From Caproicibacter fermentans (GTDB lineage Bacteria; Bacillota; Clostridia; Oscillospirales; Acutalibacteraceae): DNA of 64,000 nt. A model generated the notes under the pieces. The model did no database searches and was not told the origin of the DNA. It saw nothing but the letters and a program-made list of their open reading frames with translations. Location of the stretch: positions 120,066-184,065 of the forward strand of contig NZ_VWXL01000047.1 of assembly GCF_009746625.1 (NCBI RefSeq), read 5' to 3'. Each line of letters opens with the position of its first letter. The first letter of the stretch is position 1. Positions 51,634-60,581 of the stretch are shown in pieces. Made by a program: the position numbers and the translations under genes.

Positions 51634-53961
51634 TTATTGTGCGTTGACAATATCTGTAACGCTCATTTTATTAAGTGTTTTTACCGGACGTATGACAGAC
51701 AAAACCGTTGATAATATAGTAAGGCCGATTATAATTGCAAGCATCCCAAAGGGTATTTGCCAATTAAGCCCCCATTTTGAAGTTATCATCATTTGAAATA
51801 TCAACCTGTGAACAGGCAGACCGATCATAAGTCCGGCCAGACAACCGCATGTCGCATAGGTTGCCGCTTCGACAATCACCATATGATGGAGTTGCTTTCC
51901 CGTCATCCCGATTGCTTTCATTACACCATATTTGTTTATTCTGTTAGAAATGCTGTTGTTCATACTGTTAATGATATTGAATACCGTAATGGACGCAATT
52001 ATTACCAGAAAGCCATAAATAAACAATGCAAACGAGTAGTATGCCGCTTTGGCTCCTGTATTGGCTTCTCGCCGGTCTGAAAAAGTCTGTTCCGATGAAG
52101 TAAGCCCGCGTAGTTGTGTGACTGTATCCTCGTTTGCATTTCTTGCAAGCTGCATATCTATTACCGAATATCCTTGTTCTCCAGTTAAACCTTGAAATGT
52201 CTGCTCGGAACAAATAACGGTCTGTATCCCTGCTTCACTGACAAATGAACTGTTTGAAAGTACCCCGGCAACATGGGCGGTATTTTCGCCATGAGCCGTT
52301 TTTATTGTAAAAGTGTCACCAACTTGCAAGTTAAAGTTATCCGAATGCACGACTAAAACAGCATTGTTTTCATTTATCACGGTATCAATATCGCCGGAGA
52401 CCAATTCCTGTTTCGCCCATTTAAATTGATTTTCTTCGTAAGAGATTAAGTTGACTTTAGCGTTACCATTGACGCTTGCTATAGATAAATCACCTTTAAT
52501 CCTACGGCCAAAGGCGCGTTTTACACCGCTTATCTTTTGCGCCTGCTCCAAGACCTCTTTATCCAGTGAATTAGAATTGTCACTGCTTACAATCGAAATA
52601 TCAGGCGTGTATGGTTTTAACGCTCGTATTCCTTGCCCCATAAAATCAACCATGACGCTAAAGGAAAGAAAAAGTATTATGCTGATGGCGAATGAGCCTG
52701 TCATTAATAAAATATTCTTTTTATCAGAAAGTGCATGGGAAATCCCAAGTGATGTTTCCGGCTTAATTCGTTTTATATTCAATGCCGCTTTCGTTGTAAA
52801 CATAGTGTTTTTCTCTGCGTTGCCGGACACGGCGCATTGCGGGGATACCTTTGCCGCTTTTTTGGCAGGAGAAAGCGCGGCCAGCGTCACAGTTAAAAAT
52901 CCAACCAATGTTCCACTTACAAGACTGATCAGGCTTAGGTCAAATATTGGCATGTCGCTGAAATATGCTGAATTAACGTATCTTAAAAATGCCGACGAAG
53001 CCATTGTTATGACCGTTCCTACAATAAGCCCGATCGGTATTCCAAACAGGCAAAGCCGAATACTTTCAAGCAGTACATATTTCTTGACCTGTGAAGTTGA
53101 TGCTCCAAGGCAACGCATTAGTCCGAAAAATTGAACTCGCTCCCGGACAGACATGTTGATGCTGCTTGCAATCATCAATGTTCCGGCCGCAAGTACCAAT
53201 ATAAACAAAATAACTGCGGTGATATAGATACTTACCATATAACTATCGCGGCTTTGTCCAGTCAATCCGAGAAGCGCCGGATTTTCTGAAACCTGTTCGT
53301 CTGACAAATTGAAATCCGCTTTTATTGTATCTATGGCATTTCTCATATCAGCGCCGCTCTTAAACTGAACATAGTAAGTGTATCCGCTTGTGCCGTTGCC
53401 TATTTCCCGTATGCCATCATAGGACAGAAACAGACCATGCGTATCATCCTTTTTCTGTGACAGGGTATTGTTGTAAGTTCCGGTAATAACGAAGTCATGC
53501 GTGCTACCGTCCGACAACACTACTTTTACGGTGTCATTTAATGAAATGCCATGCTCATTTACAAATTGTTCGTCCAGCAGGGCTTCATTTGCCGACTGAG
53601 GGAAACGACCATGATGAACGGTAAGACCCATATTGCCGGATATTGCTTCATCGCCGCCCATGATGGCAACAGCTTCTGATCCAAGCGTTCCTTCTTGCGT
53701 ACTTGAAAGCCAACCGGCAGCCTCTGTTTCAGGGCGATTCTGAATCAGCGATGCGGTTTCATTATCTATATTTTTGAAAGCAACATGCCAATATCCATTT
53801 GCCTTGATTTGACCAATAGTTTGAGCCTGTATCATTGCTTCGGCCAAGCCGAAAATAGCTGTAACAAGGCACACAGCGATTGCAATACAGATGATTGTTA
53901 TTCGTGTCTTTTTCTTATGGGTTTTTCCATATTCCTTAATTAAACCAAGATAACTCTTCAT
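51634..53961 (-). CDS. FtsX-family ABC exporter permease
   Basis: 775 residues with the MacB-like duplicated layout: one N-terminal helix, extracytoplasmic domain (about 45-235), FtsX core (FGLMRCLGASTSQVKKYVL), second extracytoplasmic region (about 440-610) and final FtsX core (YGVMKAIGMTGKQLHHMVI). Overlaps the ATPase by four bases. Probable export or sensing of a peptide or lipid-like compound. Confidence 0.9.
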   Translation of the reverse strand: MKSYLGLIKEYGKTHKKKTRITIICIAIAVCLVTAIFGLAEAMIQAQTIGQIKANGYWHVAFKNIDNETASLIQNRPETEAAGWLSSTQEGTLGSEAVAIMGGDEAISGNMGLTVHHGRFPQSANEALLDEQFVNEHGISLNDTVKVVLSDGSTHDFVITGTYNNTLSQKKDDTHGLFLSYDGIREIGNGTSGYTYYVQFKSGADMRNAIDTIKADFNLSDEQVSENPALLGLTGQSRDSYMVSIYITAVILFILVLAAGTLMIASSINMSVRERVQFFGLMRCLGASTSQVKKYVLLESIRLCLFGIPIGLIVGTVITMASSAFLRYVNSAYFSDMPIFDLSLISLVSGTLVGFLTVTLAALSPAKKAAKVSPQCAVSGNAEKNTMFTTKAALNIKRIKPETSLGISHALSDKKNILLMTGSFAISIILFLSFSVMVDFMGQGIRALKPYTPDISIVSSDNSNSLDKEVLEQAQKISGVKRAFGRRIKGDLSIASVNGNAKVNLISYEENQFKWAKQELVSGDIDTVINENNAVLVVHSDNFNLQVGDTFTIKTAHGENTAHVAGVLSNSSFVSEAGIQTVICSEQTFQGLTGEQGYSVIDMQLARNANEDTVTQLRGLTSSEQTFSDRREANTGAKAAYYSFALFIYGFLVIIASITVFNIINSMNNSISNRINKYGVMKAIGMTGKQLHHMVIVEAATYATCGCLAGLMIGLPVHRLIFQMMITSKWGLNWQIPFGMLAIIIGLTILSTVLSVIRPVKTLNKMSVTDIVNAQ

Positions 53962-54641
53962 TCGGCGTATCCCCCAAAATCTGTGAGAACACCGTCCGAA
54001 ACCTGTAGTACCCGGTCAGCCGTGGAAGCGAGGCTCCGGTTATGCGTAATCATAATGATTGTCTGCTGGTAGCGTTTTGACGCGATTTTCAAAAGTGAAA
54101 TGACTTCATTACTGTTTTGGCTGTCCAAATTTCCGGTCGGCTCGTCGGCCAGTATCAGCATAGGGCGGGTAATCAAGGCACGGCCAATCGCCACGCGCTG
54201 CTGCTGCCCGCCGGATAACTGCCGGGGCAGATGATTTCGTCTGTCTTTTAAGGACAGAACCGTAAGAATTTCCTCGACATACGCCTGATCCGGCTTCTTG
54301 TAATCGAGTAAGACAGGGAAAGTGATATTTTGCTCTACATTGAGTTCAGGGATCAGATTGAATGCCTGAAAGACAAACCCTATGTTCCTGCGTCGGAAAA
54401 TGGTGAGCTTTTCATCATTCATGTTAAATATATCGTTACCGTCAATGAGCACCTTGCCGGTTGTAGGCGTATCAAGCGCCCCGATCATATTAAGCAGGGT
54501 ACTTTTTCCTGAACCGGATTCCCCCACAACTGCGATAAATTCGCCTTTTGGAACCGAAAAGCTCACATTTTTTAATGCTTTGACTGCTGTTTCACCAGTT
54601 CCATACGTCTTGCAAATGTTAGTTACCTCTAATAAATTCAT
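53958..54641 (-). CDS. ABC exporter ATP-binding protein (MacB/LolD type)
   Basis: 227 residues. Walker [11 protein letters not shown]-loop [15 protein letters not shown], signature [17 protein letters not shown], Walker [17 protein letters not shown], switch His [10 protein letters not shown]. Pairs with the permease immediately downstream. GAGGAGG precedes ATG 54641. Confidence 0.93.
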   Translation of the reverse strand: MNLLEVTNICKTYGTGETAVKALKNVSFSVPKGEFIAVVGESGSGKSTLLNMIGALDTPTTGKVLIDGNDIFNMNDEKLTIFRRRNIGFVFQAFNLIPELNVEQNITFPVLLDYKKPDQAYVEEILTVLSLKDRRNHLPRQLSGGQQQRVAIGRALITRPMLILADEPTGNLDSQNSNEVISLLKIASKRYQQTIIMITHNRSLASTADRVLQVSDGVLTDFGGYAE

Positions 54642-54642
54642 T

Positions 54643-55272
54643 TCATATCCTCCTCGTTTGAGCGGTCACGTTTTTTCGATAAATGAGATAAGCCGCCAAT
54701 TCATATAAGCAGGCGAGTAACAGAGCGGTACCAGAAACCTTCGTAAGTCCGGGGATACCGCCGACTCCAAAGCCAAACGTAAAGACGAGGACAGCTGCGC
54801 CGCCCAAAAAGGCAATCACAGAAAGAAAAACCAGAAGTCCCCTTTGCGGGAATGTATTCGCGCAAAGGGCGATTACAAAATAAATGATGCCCTCCAGCAG
54901 CAGTAATCCGCCAAGGTAGACAGGCGTTATTTGAATCAGAAAATGTCTAAAAATAATGGAATGGGCTACTACCACAAGCAGTAACACAGCAATCACGAGG
55001 CTAAAATAACGGAGAGGCGAACCCGCTTTCTTATCGTGAATGTGATTCGCGGCACTCTCCCGGACAAATTTCACAATACGCCAAATACCGTCCGCAAGCA
55101 TATATCCGACAATCGCATAGAACATCCCGTCAAGTAAAAAGTTCGGCAGGGCGAACAGAATAATCCCCATAATTCCCCAAAATGCTGCCCGAAGCATTGC
55201 ACATTTTGTAAAATCTTCAAATAAGAATGCGTCCAAAATAAATCCCACCTTTCTATAAAGGTAGATTAACAT
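54643..55272 (-). CDS. DUF308/HdeD-like membrane protein
   Basis: 209 residues, about six helices arranged as tandem pairs (MLRAAFWGIMGIILFALPNF; GGLLLLEGIIYFVIALCA). Similar in architecture to HdeD/DUF308 proteins; function unknown. One base before the ATPase start, so co-expressed with the exporter. ATG 55272 has AAGGAG only three bases away; TTG 55236 with AAAGGTGGG seven bases upstream is an equally good start and would remove 12 residues. Confidence 0.65.
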   Translation of the reverse strand: MLIYLYRKVGFILDAFLFEDFTKCAMLRAAFWGIMGIILFALPNFLLDGMFYAIVGYMLADGIWRIVKFVRESAANHIHDKKAGSPLRYFSLVIAVLLLVVVAHSIIFRHFLIQITPVYLGGLLLLEGIIYFVIALCANTFPQRGLLVFLSVIAFLGGAAVLVFTFGFGVGGIPGLTKVSGTALLLACLYELAAYLIYRKNVTAQTRRI

Positions 55273-55520
55273 CTGCTCCTTACTCTCACATGAATTCCAG
55301 CTTACATTTTAGTAAGGTTGAGAACTTTTTAGACACAAAAAAGGATACGGCGGCAATTCAACCGTCGTTTCCTTATAAGCGTCTATTTTATGAAGCCATT
55401 CCCACCAGCGGCTTTCCTTATATTGTCAGGACAAATGAAAGCAGAACATTCAAAATGGCACGGCAGACACGGTCGATACAGACAACCGATAAAATGATGG
55501 AAAGCGCCACGGCCTTGTCG

Positions 55521-56612
55521 TCACTCATTCCCTGCAAGGCTCTCGACAAGGGAGTCTTTCCGCATTGCCCGCATGATATATACGATCACAAGCACCTGAA
55601 TGAGAAGCAACACAGACGTAAAAGCAACCATCGGCAAGACCGGAAAGGTGAACACATAGGAAGTGTAGTTGATTGCCTTCACGATGGCCCATAGCGCCAG
55701 AGGACCGAGGATCAGTGTACAGAGCATCATCCCGGCCATGTAGAAAAGTCCTTCTGCAAAAAACATCTTCGCCAGTTGGCTCTTTGTGGTGCCCACCGCC
55801 TGTAACATTCCTCTTTCACGCTTCTGCGTAAAGAAATTGGTAATGGTGGTGTTCAGGTAGTTTATTAGACCAAATAACACGATGAAGATGGAGAGAATTC
55901 TTAATCCGGTAAAAATAATACCCGGCATGGCGGCGGCAGCTTGTACTTTTGCTTCATAGCTGGAAAGTTCCACACCGTCGGTTTGATCGACAAAGTTCTG
56001 AAGAGCCGTTCCCGTCTCCTCCACTGCGGATGGATCAGTAACGACTTCTATGGAATCCAGCTTTTTCGAATCTGCAATTTTTGATTCCGTATCCATAGGG
56101 AAAAATAAAACCGGAGCATTTTCAGACCCGAAAGACGTAGTTCCGGCACCACTGACTACAGCAAAGACCTTGAAAGTATCCGTAACCGTTTTTCCGCTTT
56201 CATTAAATTGAACGTTGATCTGATCACCCGGATGACAATCTACTCCAAGATCCGTGTATTGCCGGTATCTCCTGAAAACAACGCCGTTTTCCCTAACCAT
56301 TGCATCATAGTCAATAGTTCCTTCCAGAGTATGGGTCAAAAACTTAAAGTCGTTTTTTGTGCAAAACATGCTGTTCAGTTCTTGGTTCCAACCGTTTGCA
56401 TCAGTGTGAACGTGAGCGATGTCATAGTAGGAATACGTTTTTTCAACCCCGGGTATTTTCTGAACTTTTTCCATCAGCTTCGATTCCTGTGACTGATTGA
56501 TTTCATCGACAGAGATGCTGTAAGAACCGCCGTTCGGATAATAATGCTCTCGAACCTCGTTCTCCGGGTAGTATGAGCCAAACGTATTAGGAAAACTGCA
56601 AAACCCCTTATT
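55521..56612 (-). pseudogene. FtsX-family ABC permease, 5'-truncated
   Basis: The frame is open from about 56612 to 55521 with no plausible start: it enters as NTFGSYYPENEVREHYYPNG and continues through MEKVQKIPGVEKTYSYYDIA, an extracytoplasmic domain and a complete C-terminal FtsX core (RGMLQAVGTTKSQLAKMFFA). About half or more of a typical 650-850-residue permease is missing upstream, where conjugative-element sequence begins. Any product from ATG 56474 would lack the first helices. Confidence 0.75.
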
Positions 56613-56665
56613 CTAAGTAGATAAGGGAATATCAAAATAAAATATGAGCTATCACATTACACAGG

Positions 56666-56700
56666 ATACCGCCTAATTGAACAAGATAGGCGGTATTTTT
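56666..56700 (+). terminator. Terminator at the left edge of the conjugative-element fragment
   Basis: ATACCGCCTA and TAGGCGGTAT pair perfectly around an 11-base loop, followed by TTTT. The gene it served has been lost or is not visible. Confidence 0.85.
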
Positions 56701-56716
56701 GTATCTGGATAGCGGA

Positions 56717-56741
56717 ACTTCGGGTCAAGTTGGCCCGAAGT
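56717..56741. repeat. 25-bp palindrome, copy 1
   Basis: ACTTCGGG-TC-AAG-TTGG-CCCGAAGT: same palindrome as copies 2-4, with one mismatched pair. Located in the parB leader between two terminators. Confidence 0.9.
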
Positions 56742-56769
56742 GGAAAGGAGGGATTGCAAATATCCCCGT

Positions 56770-56802
56770 GGGGCTTGACCTAAAAAATCAAGCCCCTTTT
56801 TT
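56770..56802 (+). terminator. Terminator/attenuator in the parB leader
   Basis: GGGGCTTGA and TCAAGCCCC pair, followed by TTTTTT, only 33 bases before the parB ATG. A ribosome-binding-site-like AAAGGAGGG at 56745-56753 precedes it and could start a short leader peptide. Confidence 0.8.
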
Positions 56803-56834
56803 CATGCCATAAAACAGACAAGGAGGAAAAACGC

Positions 56835-58307
56835 ATGGCAAAAAATGAGCCAAACAAACCGGACGAAGTAAAAACCGCCCCGGCACAGGAAACAACAGCA
56901 GAAGAAAAAAACACACCTGCTCCCATGCCGGAGATTGGCGGCGAAGCTCCTGCCCCGGAAAAGACTGCCGAGGAAACAACGGCACTTCCTCATGAGGACG
57001 GAGCCGCCCTGCATAAAACCGATAAGGACGGACCGGAAACACCTAACCCCATTGACATTCCCGCCCCCGGTGATGTGGTGGTTTCCTTTGACAAAATCAA
57101 TGAGATTGTTTCCGGGAAACAGGCGGCGGTAAAGGAAACGGAACAGACTACCCCCGAAAAACAGGAAGCGGAGCCAGGAGATAAAACGGCAAAGCCGAAG
57201 AAAACAAGTCCGGATAAGAAAAATGACAGTAAGCCCAGAACTGCCGAAAAAGCAGATAAAAAGCTTACCCGTCTTGCCAAACAGGAAAAAGCCCCAAAGG
57301 CTATAAAACCGGAAAAGCCGGATAAACAGAAACAGACCGCAGAAATTGGCGGCGGTGCTTCTGCTTCCCCGCAAGCTACGGAACAGGCACAGCAGGAAAC
57401 GCCGCTCTCTGCCCCGGAGCTGCCGCCCGAACCGAGGCAAGCACCCCGCCCCGGCGAACAGGAACAGATTGTTTATCTCAATCTTTCCGAGCTTTACGCT
57501 TTCAAAGACCACCCATTTCAAGTCCGAAATGATGAAGAAATGGCTGCTATGGTGGAAAGCGTCAAGGACAAGGGCGTTACCCAGCCTGCCATTGTGCGCC
57601 CCCGCGAAGATGGCGGCTATGAAATCGTATCCGGCCACCGCCGCCAGAAAGCCAGCGAATTAGCCGGATTTACGGATATGCCCTGTATTATCCGCAACAT
57701 GACGGACGAGCAGGCCATCACGCAGATGGTAGAGGACAACACCAATCAGCGTGAAAATATCCTGCCCAGCGAACGAGCCAAAGCCCTGCAAATGCAGTTG
57801 GAAGCCATCAAGCGGCAGGGTGCGCGAACCGGCAACGGACAGCGTTCCAATGAGGTCGTAGCCGAGCGCAACAAAATGACGGTCAAGCAGGTTCAGCGGT
57901 ATATCAAGCTCAATGAGCTGGTTCCCGACCTTATGAAAATGGTGGACGAAAAGAAAATCGCGTTCACTCCCGCGGTGGAGCTTGCGTTTATCAAGCCAAA
58001 AAATCAGCGGTATATTGCTATCGCTATTGAGGGCCAGCAGTCGGCTCCCTCGCTCTCACAGGCACAGCGTATGCGTGACCTTGACCAAAAGAAGCTGTTA
58101 AACCCCGATGTGATTGACGGAATCATGTTAGAAGAAAAAAAGGAGGCAGACAAAGTGATTATTTCAAGTCAGGAACTTTCCCAGTATTTCGGCAAGGAGA
58201 AAACACCCCGCGAAATGAAGGATACCATTATGAAGCTGCTTGAGGAAAACAAGGCAAAACTGAAAGAGGTTTCGGCTCCTCAAAAGAAAGCCGAACAGGA
58301 AAAATAA
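56835..58307 (+). CDS. ParB/Spo0J-like partition protein of a conjugative element
   Basis: 490 residues. The first 210 are a low-complexity Lys/Glu/Pro/Thr-rich region. The ParB nuclease-like domain follows (about 215-310): NLSELYAFKDHPFQVRND, then GYEIVSGHRRQKASELAGF with the CTP-binding GHRR box, and MVEDNTNQREN. HTH and C-terminal parts follow (VKQVQRYIKLNELVPDLMKM). No ParA is in this window. GGAGG precedes ATG 56835. Four palindromes lie around and downstream of it. Confidence 0.92.
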   Translation: MAKNEPNKPDEVKTAPAQETTAEEKNTPAPMPEIGGEAPAPEKTAEETTALPHEDGAALHKTDKDGPETPNPIDIPAPGDVVVSFDKINEIVSGKQAAVKETEQTTPEKQEAEPGDKTAKPKKTSPDKKNDSKPRTAEKADKKLTRLAKQEKAPKAIKPEKPDKQKQTAEIGGGASASPQATEQAQQETPLSAPELPPEPRQAPRPGEQEQIVYLNLSELYAFKDHPFQVRNDEEMAAMVESVKDKGVTQPAIVRPREDGGYEIVSGHRRQKASELAGFTDMPCIIRNMTDEQAITQMVEDNTNQRENILPSERAKALQMQLEAIKRQGARTGNGQRSNEVVAERNKMTVKQVQRYIKLNELVPDLMKMVDEKKIAFTPAVELAFIKPKNQRYIAIAIEGQQSAPSLSQAQRMRDLDQKKLLNPDVIDGIMLEEKKEADKVIISSQELSQYFGKEKTPREMKDTIMKLLEENKAKLKEVSAPQKKAEQEK

Positions 58308-58309
58308 GC

Positions 58310-58334
58310 ACTTCGGGTCAAGTTGGCCCGAAGT
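58310..58334. repeat. 25-bp palindrome, copy 2
   Basis: Identical to copy 1; begins two bases after the parB stop. Confidence 0.9.
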
Positions 58335-58343
58335 CGGTATATG

Positions 58344-58556
58344 CGGGGCTTTGCCCCGTGCCCCAAAGCTCTAAGGATAAATATATTCCCCGTCGCCGCT
58401 TATTGGGTAGCATAGCCGGGAAAATCGGTCAAGAGCTTGCCGCCGTAGGCGGTGCTTCGCACTCTTGACGGATTTCTCCCGGTTATGCTTTAAGGCAGTC
58501 AAGCGACGGGGATATATATTCCTTTGAGCCGCGCCCTTTCCAAGCGTGGAAAGGGC
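58344..58556 (+). other. Large nested-hairpin element between parB and DUF4406-like gene
   Basis: CGGGGC/GCCCCG hairpin (58344-58358). Then a long foldback: outer arms TCCCCGTCGC (58387-58396) and GCGACGGGGA (58503-58512); middle arms 58409-58421 and 58477-58489 (13 pairs, one G-U); AAATC/GATTT; TCAAGAG/CTCTTGA (58429-58435, 58462-58468); tip CCGCC-GTA-GGCGG. A separate hairpin GCCCTTTCC/GGAAAGGGC (58533-58556) follows. No coding frame. It could be a structured RNA, an origin of transfer or a replication origin. Confidence 0.7.
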
Positions 58557-58607
58557 GGGGGGATAGGTTGACACATTCAGCGCAACAAGAACGGAGGTGC
58601 TTAAATC

Positions 58608-58961
58608 ATGAAACGACCTTTAGCATACATTACTGCCGCGTGGTGCGGCAATCACGATACGGATACCAAACAGGCGGCGCAGTATTGCCGGGCAGTCTAT
58701 GAAGCCGGGTTTTCCCCGGTTTGCCCGACCCTGTATCTTCCGCTTTTTCTCAATGACGCAATCCCGGAGGAACATAAAAGCGGCATTGATATGAGCCGGG
58801 ATCTCCTGCGCCGCGCCCATGTACTTGTCGTATGCGGAAGCGATATTGACGAGGACGTGAAAAACGACATTGCCGTTGCCGGGCGGCTGAACATCACGGC
58901 AACCACGCTGGACGGGATTCTGACCGTGAAAACACAGGGGCAGGAAAAAGACCATGCTTGA
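58608..58961 (+). CDS. DUF4406/DUF7768-like nucleoside-deoxyribosyltransferase-fold protein
   Basis: 117 residues. YITAAWCGNHDTDTKQAAQY, ARRAH-like RDLLRRAHVLVVCGSDIDED and a GMKNDIAVA-like VKNDIAVAGRLNI match small proteins of this fold found in many conjugative elements. Role unknown. Overlaps the ArdA start by eight bases. Confidence 0.75.
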   Translation: MKRPLAYITAAWCGNHDTDTKQAAQYCRAVYEAGFSPVCPTLYLPLFLNDAIPEEHKSGIDMSRDLLRRAHVLVVCGSDIDEDVKNDIAVAGRLNITATTLDGILTVKTQGQEKDHA

Positions 58962-59658
58962 AGCCTTTGTTACCAATCTTGGACGGTATAACGAGGGATA
59001 TTTGGACGGGGAGCCTTTAAAGCTCCCCGCCACCACCGAGGAAGTGCAGGCTCTTTTGAAGCGTATCCATGTGGACGGTGTGCGGTATGAGGAAATTTTC
59101 ATTACTAATTATGAAACCGACATTCCCGGTCTGCGTGACTGCTTAGGAGAATATGAAAGCATTGATGAGTTGAACTTCTTGGCTTCCCTGCTGGACGATA
59201 TGGAGGAATGGGAGTTAGAAAAGTTTTCTGCCGCCGTGGACTTCGGGGAGTACAACAGTGTACCCGCCCTAATTAACCTTACGCAAAATCTGGATTGTTT
59301 TGAGTTTTACGCCGGGGTTGAGAATGAGGAAGATTTAGGCCGCTACTATGTTGAGGAAATGTGTACGCTGGAAATCCCGGAGCATTTGGAAAACAATATT
59401 GATTATGAAGCCTATGGGCGGGATATGAACTTGGACGACGACGGGCGTTTTACCGATGGCGGCTATGTGGTACGGACAGGCGACAGCTTCACTGAGTATT
59501 ACAGCGGCAGGGACGATTTACCGGAGGAATACCGAATTTTTGCTTATCCCGAACCGGAAAAATCCATCAAGAAAACGCTGGAAAGCTACGGGAAGATGAT
59601 AAACGAAACCGTCACCGCCGCCCGTGAGCGCCCCCACCCCGCCAATGCGGAACGATAA
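58954..59658 (+). CDS. ardA: Antirestriction protein ArdA
   Basis: 234 residues, strongly acidic, a DNA mimic that blocks type I restriction enzymes on entry of the element into a new host. FVTNLGRYNEGYLDGEPLKL, EEIFITNYETDIPGL, IDELNFLASLL, and YVVRTGDSFTEYYSGRDDLP are typical of the family. Frequent in Tn916/Tn1549-like elements. Confidence 0.9.
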   Translation: MLEAFVTNLGRYNEGYLDGEPLKLPATTEEVQALLKRIHVDGVRYEEIFITNYETDIPGLRDCLGEYESIDELNFLASLLDDMEEWELEKFSAAVDFGEYNSVPALINLTQNLDCFEFYAGVENEEDLGRYYVEEMCTLEIPEHLENNIDYEAYGRDMNLDDDGRFTDGGYVVRTGDSFTEYYSGRDDLPEEYRIFAYPEPEKSIKKTLESYGKMINETVTAARERPHPANAER

Positions 59659-59661
59659 CCA

Positions 59662-59686
59662 ACTTCGGGCCAACTTGGCCCGAAGT
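59662..59686. repeat. 25-bp palindrome, copy 3
   Basis: Perfect palindrome ACTTCGGGCCAA-C-TTGGCCCGAAGT, four bases after the ardA stop and 22 bases before the next ATG. Confidence 0.92.
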
Positions 59687-59708
59687 GTGAAAGGAGGTTA
59701 AAAAAACT

Positions 59709-60506
59709 ATGGCAAAAACGAAAACTACCGCCGAGCCGATTTTGGAAAATGAACACGTTAAGGAGCTTTTGGCGATATTGCGGGAAAACAATTCCCCGTC
59801 CACAAAGGATTTTCTTGCGGTTCTGCATCATGTCGGAGCAATGGAAAAACAGCTTGACGCCGCTGTAAAGGAGCTTGCCGCCATGCGGCAGGAACTCCGA
59901 ACAGCACAGGAACAGAACCACCCGGTTAAGACCGCTTTGCAAAAGGCGGTCATTGTTATGCAGGGGCAGGTATTGGACTTGCGGGATAAATTGGCGGAGC
60001 TAAAGCAAAGCGTCATAGACGGTTGTAAGAACGCCGTTACCGCTTTTAAGGAAACCGGCATTTCCGCGCTGGATAACGTAGCCCGGTTCTTCAAGGTGCG
60101 CCCCACTTTAGAAGCCATGCGGGATATGCTCACAAAGGATATTCAGTACGACGATAAGGCTATTGCCAAAATCGAAGCCATCAGCACCGAATACCATCAA
60201 GCCGGGCGGCATTTGAAAAACATGGGTCGGGTCATGCTTGGCAGAGAAGCGGCACAGGAAGTAAAACAGCCCGGCAAGCTGGCGGCGGTCATATCCGCTC
60301 CATTCCGTGCGGAGCGTTCCCATTTTTCCAGTATAAAAAGCCATATAGAAAAATCTTTGAATACGCTGGCACGGTTGGAAGAACGGGCGGCAGAGAAAAA
60401 GCCCTCTATCCGGGAAGCTCTTGCTACTCACAATGAAAAAATCGCGCAGGCACAAAAGGACGCTCCCACCACAGAACGCCCCCGCCCTGTCAATGCAGAG
60501 AGGTAA
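59709..60506 (+). CDS. DUF6674-like conjugative-element protein
   Basis: 265 residues, mostly alpha-helical: EHVKELLAILRENNSPSTKD, a coiled-coil-like part (about 35-100) and a long helical C-terminal half. Matches proteins I know only as DUF6674 from conjugative elements. The C-terminal tail ERPRPVNAER is nearly the same as that of ArdA (ERPHPANAER), which may reflect the shared palindrome-flanking sequence. Function unknown. Confidence 0.65.
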   Translation: MAKTKTTAEPILENEHVKELLAILRENNSPSTKDFLAVLHHVGAMEKQLDAAVKELAAMRQELRTAQEQNHPVKTALQKAVIVMQGQVLDLRDKLAELKQSVIDGCKNAVTAFKETGISALDNVARFFKVRPTLEAMRDMLTKDIQYDDKAIAKIEAISTEYHQAGRHLKNMGRVMLGREAAQEVKQPGKLAAVISAPFRAERSHFSSIKSHIEKSLNTLARLEERAAEKKPSIREALATHNEKIAQAQKDAPTTERPRPVNAER

Positions 60507-60509
60507 CAC

Positions 60510-60534
60510 ACTTCGGGCCAACTTGGCCCGAAGT
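60510..60534. repeat. 25-bp palindrome, copy 4
   Basis: Identical to copy 3, three bases after the stop of the DUF6674-like gene. Confidence 0.92.
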
Positions 60535-60581
60535 CCTCCCGCCTATACGATTGCCATATCTGGCAGGAAAGGAGGAATTTC

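Noticed and set aside
56717..60534. CRISPR array from repeated 25-bp units
   Set aside because: Repeats are 0.8-1.6 kb apart with genes between; no spacers or cas genes.
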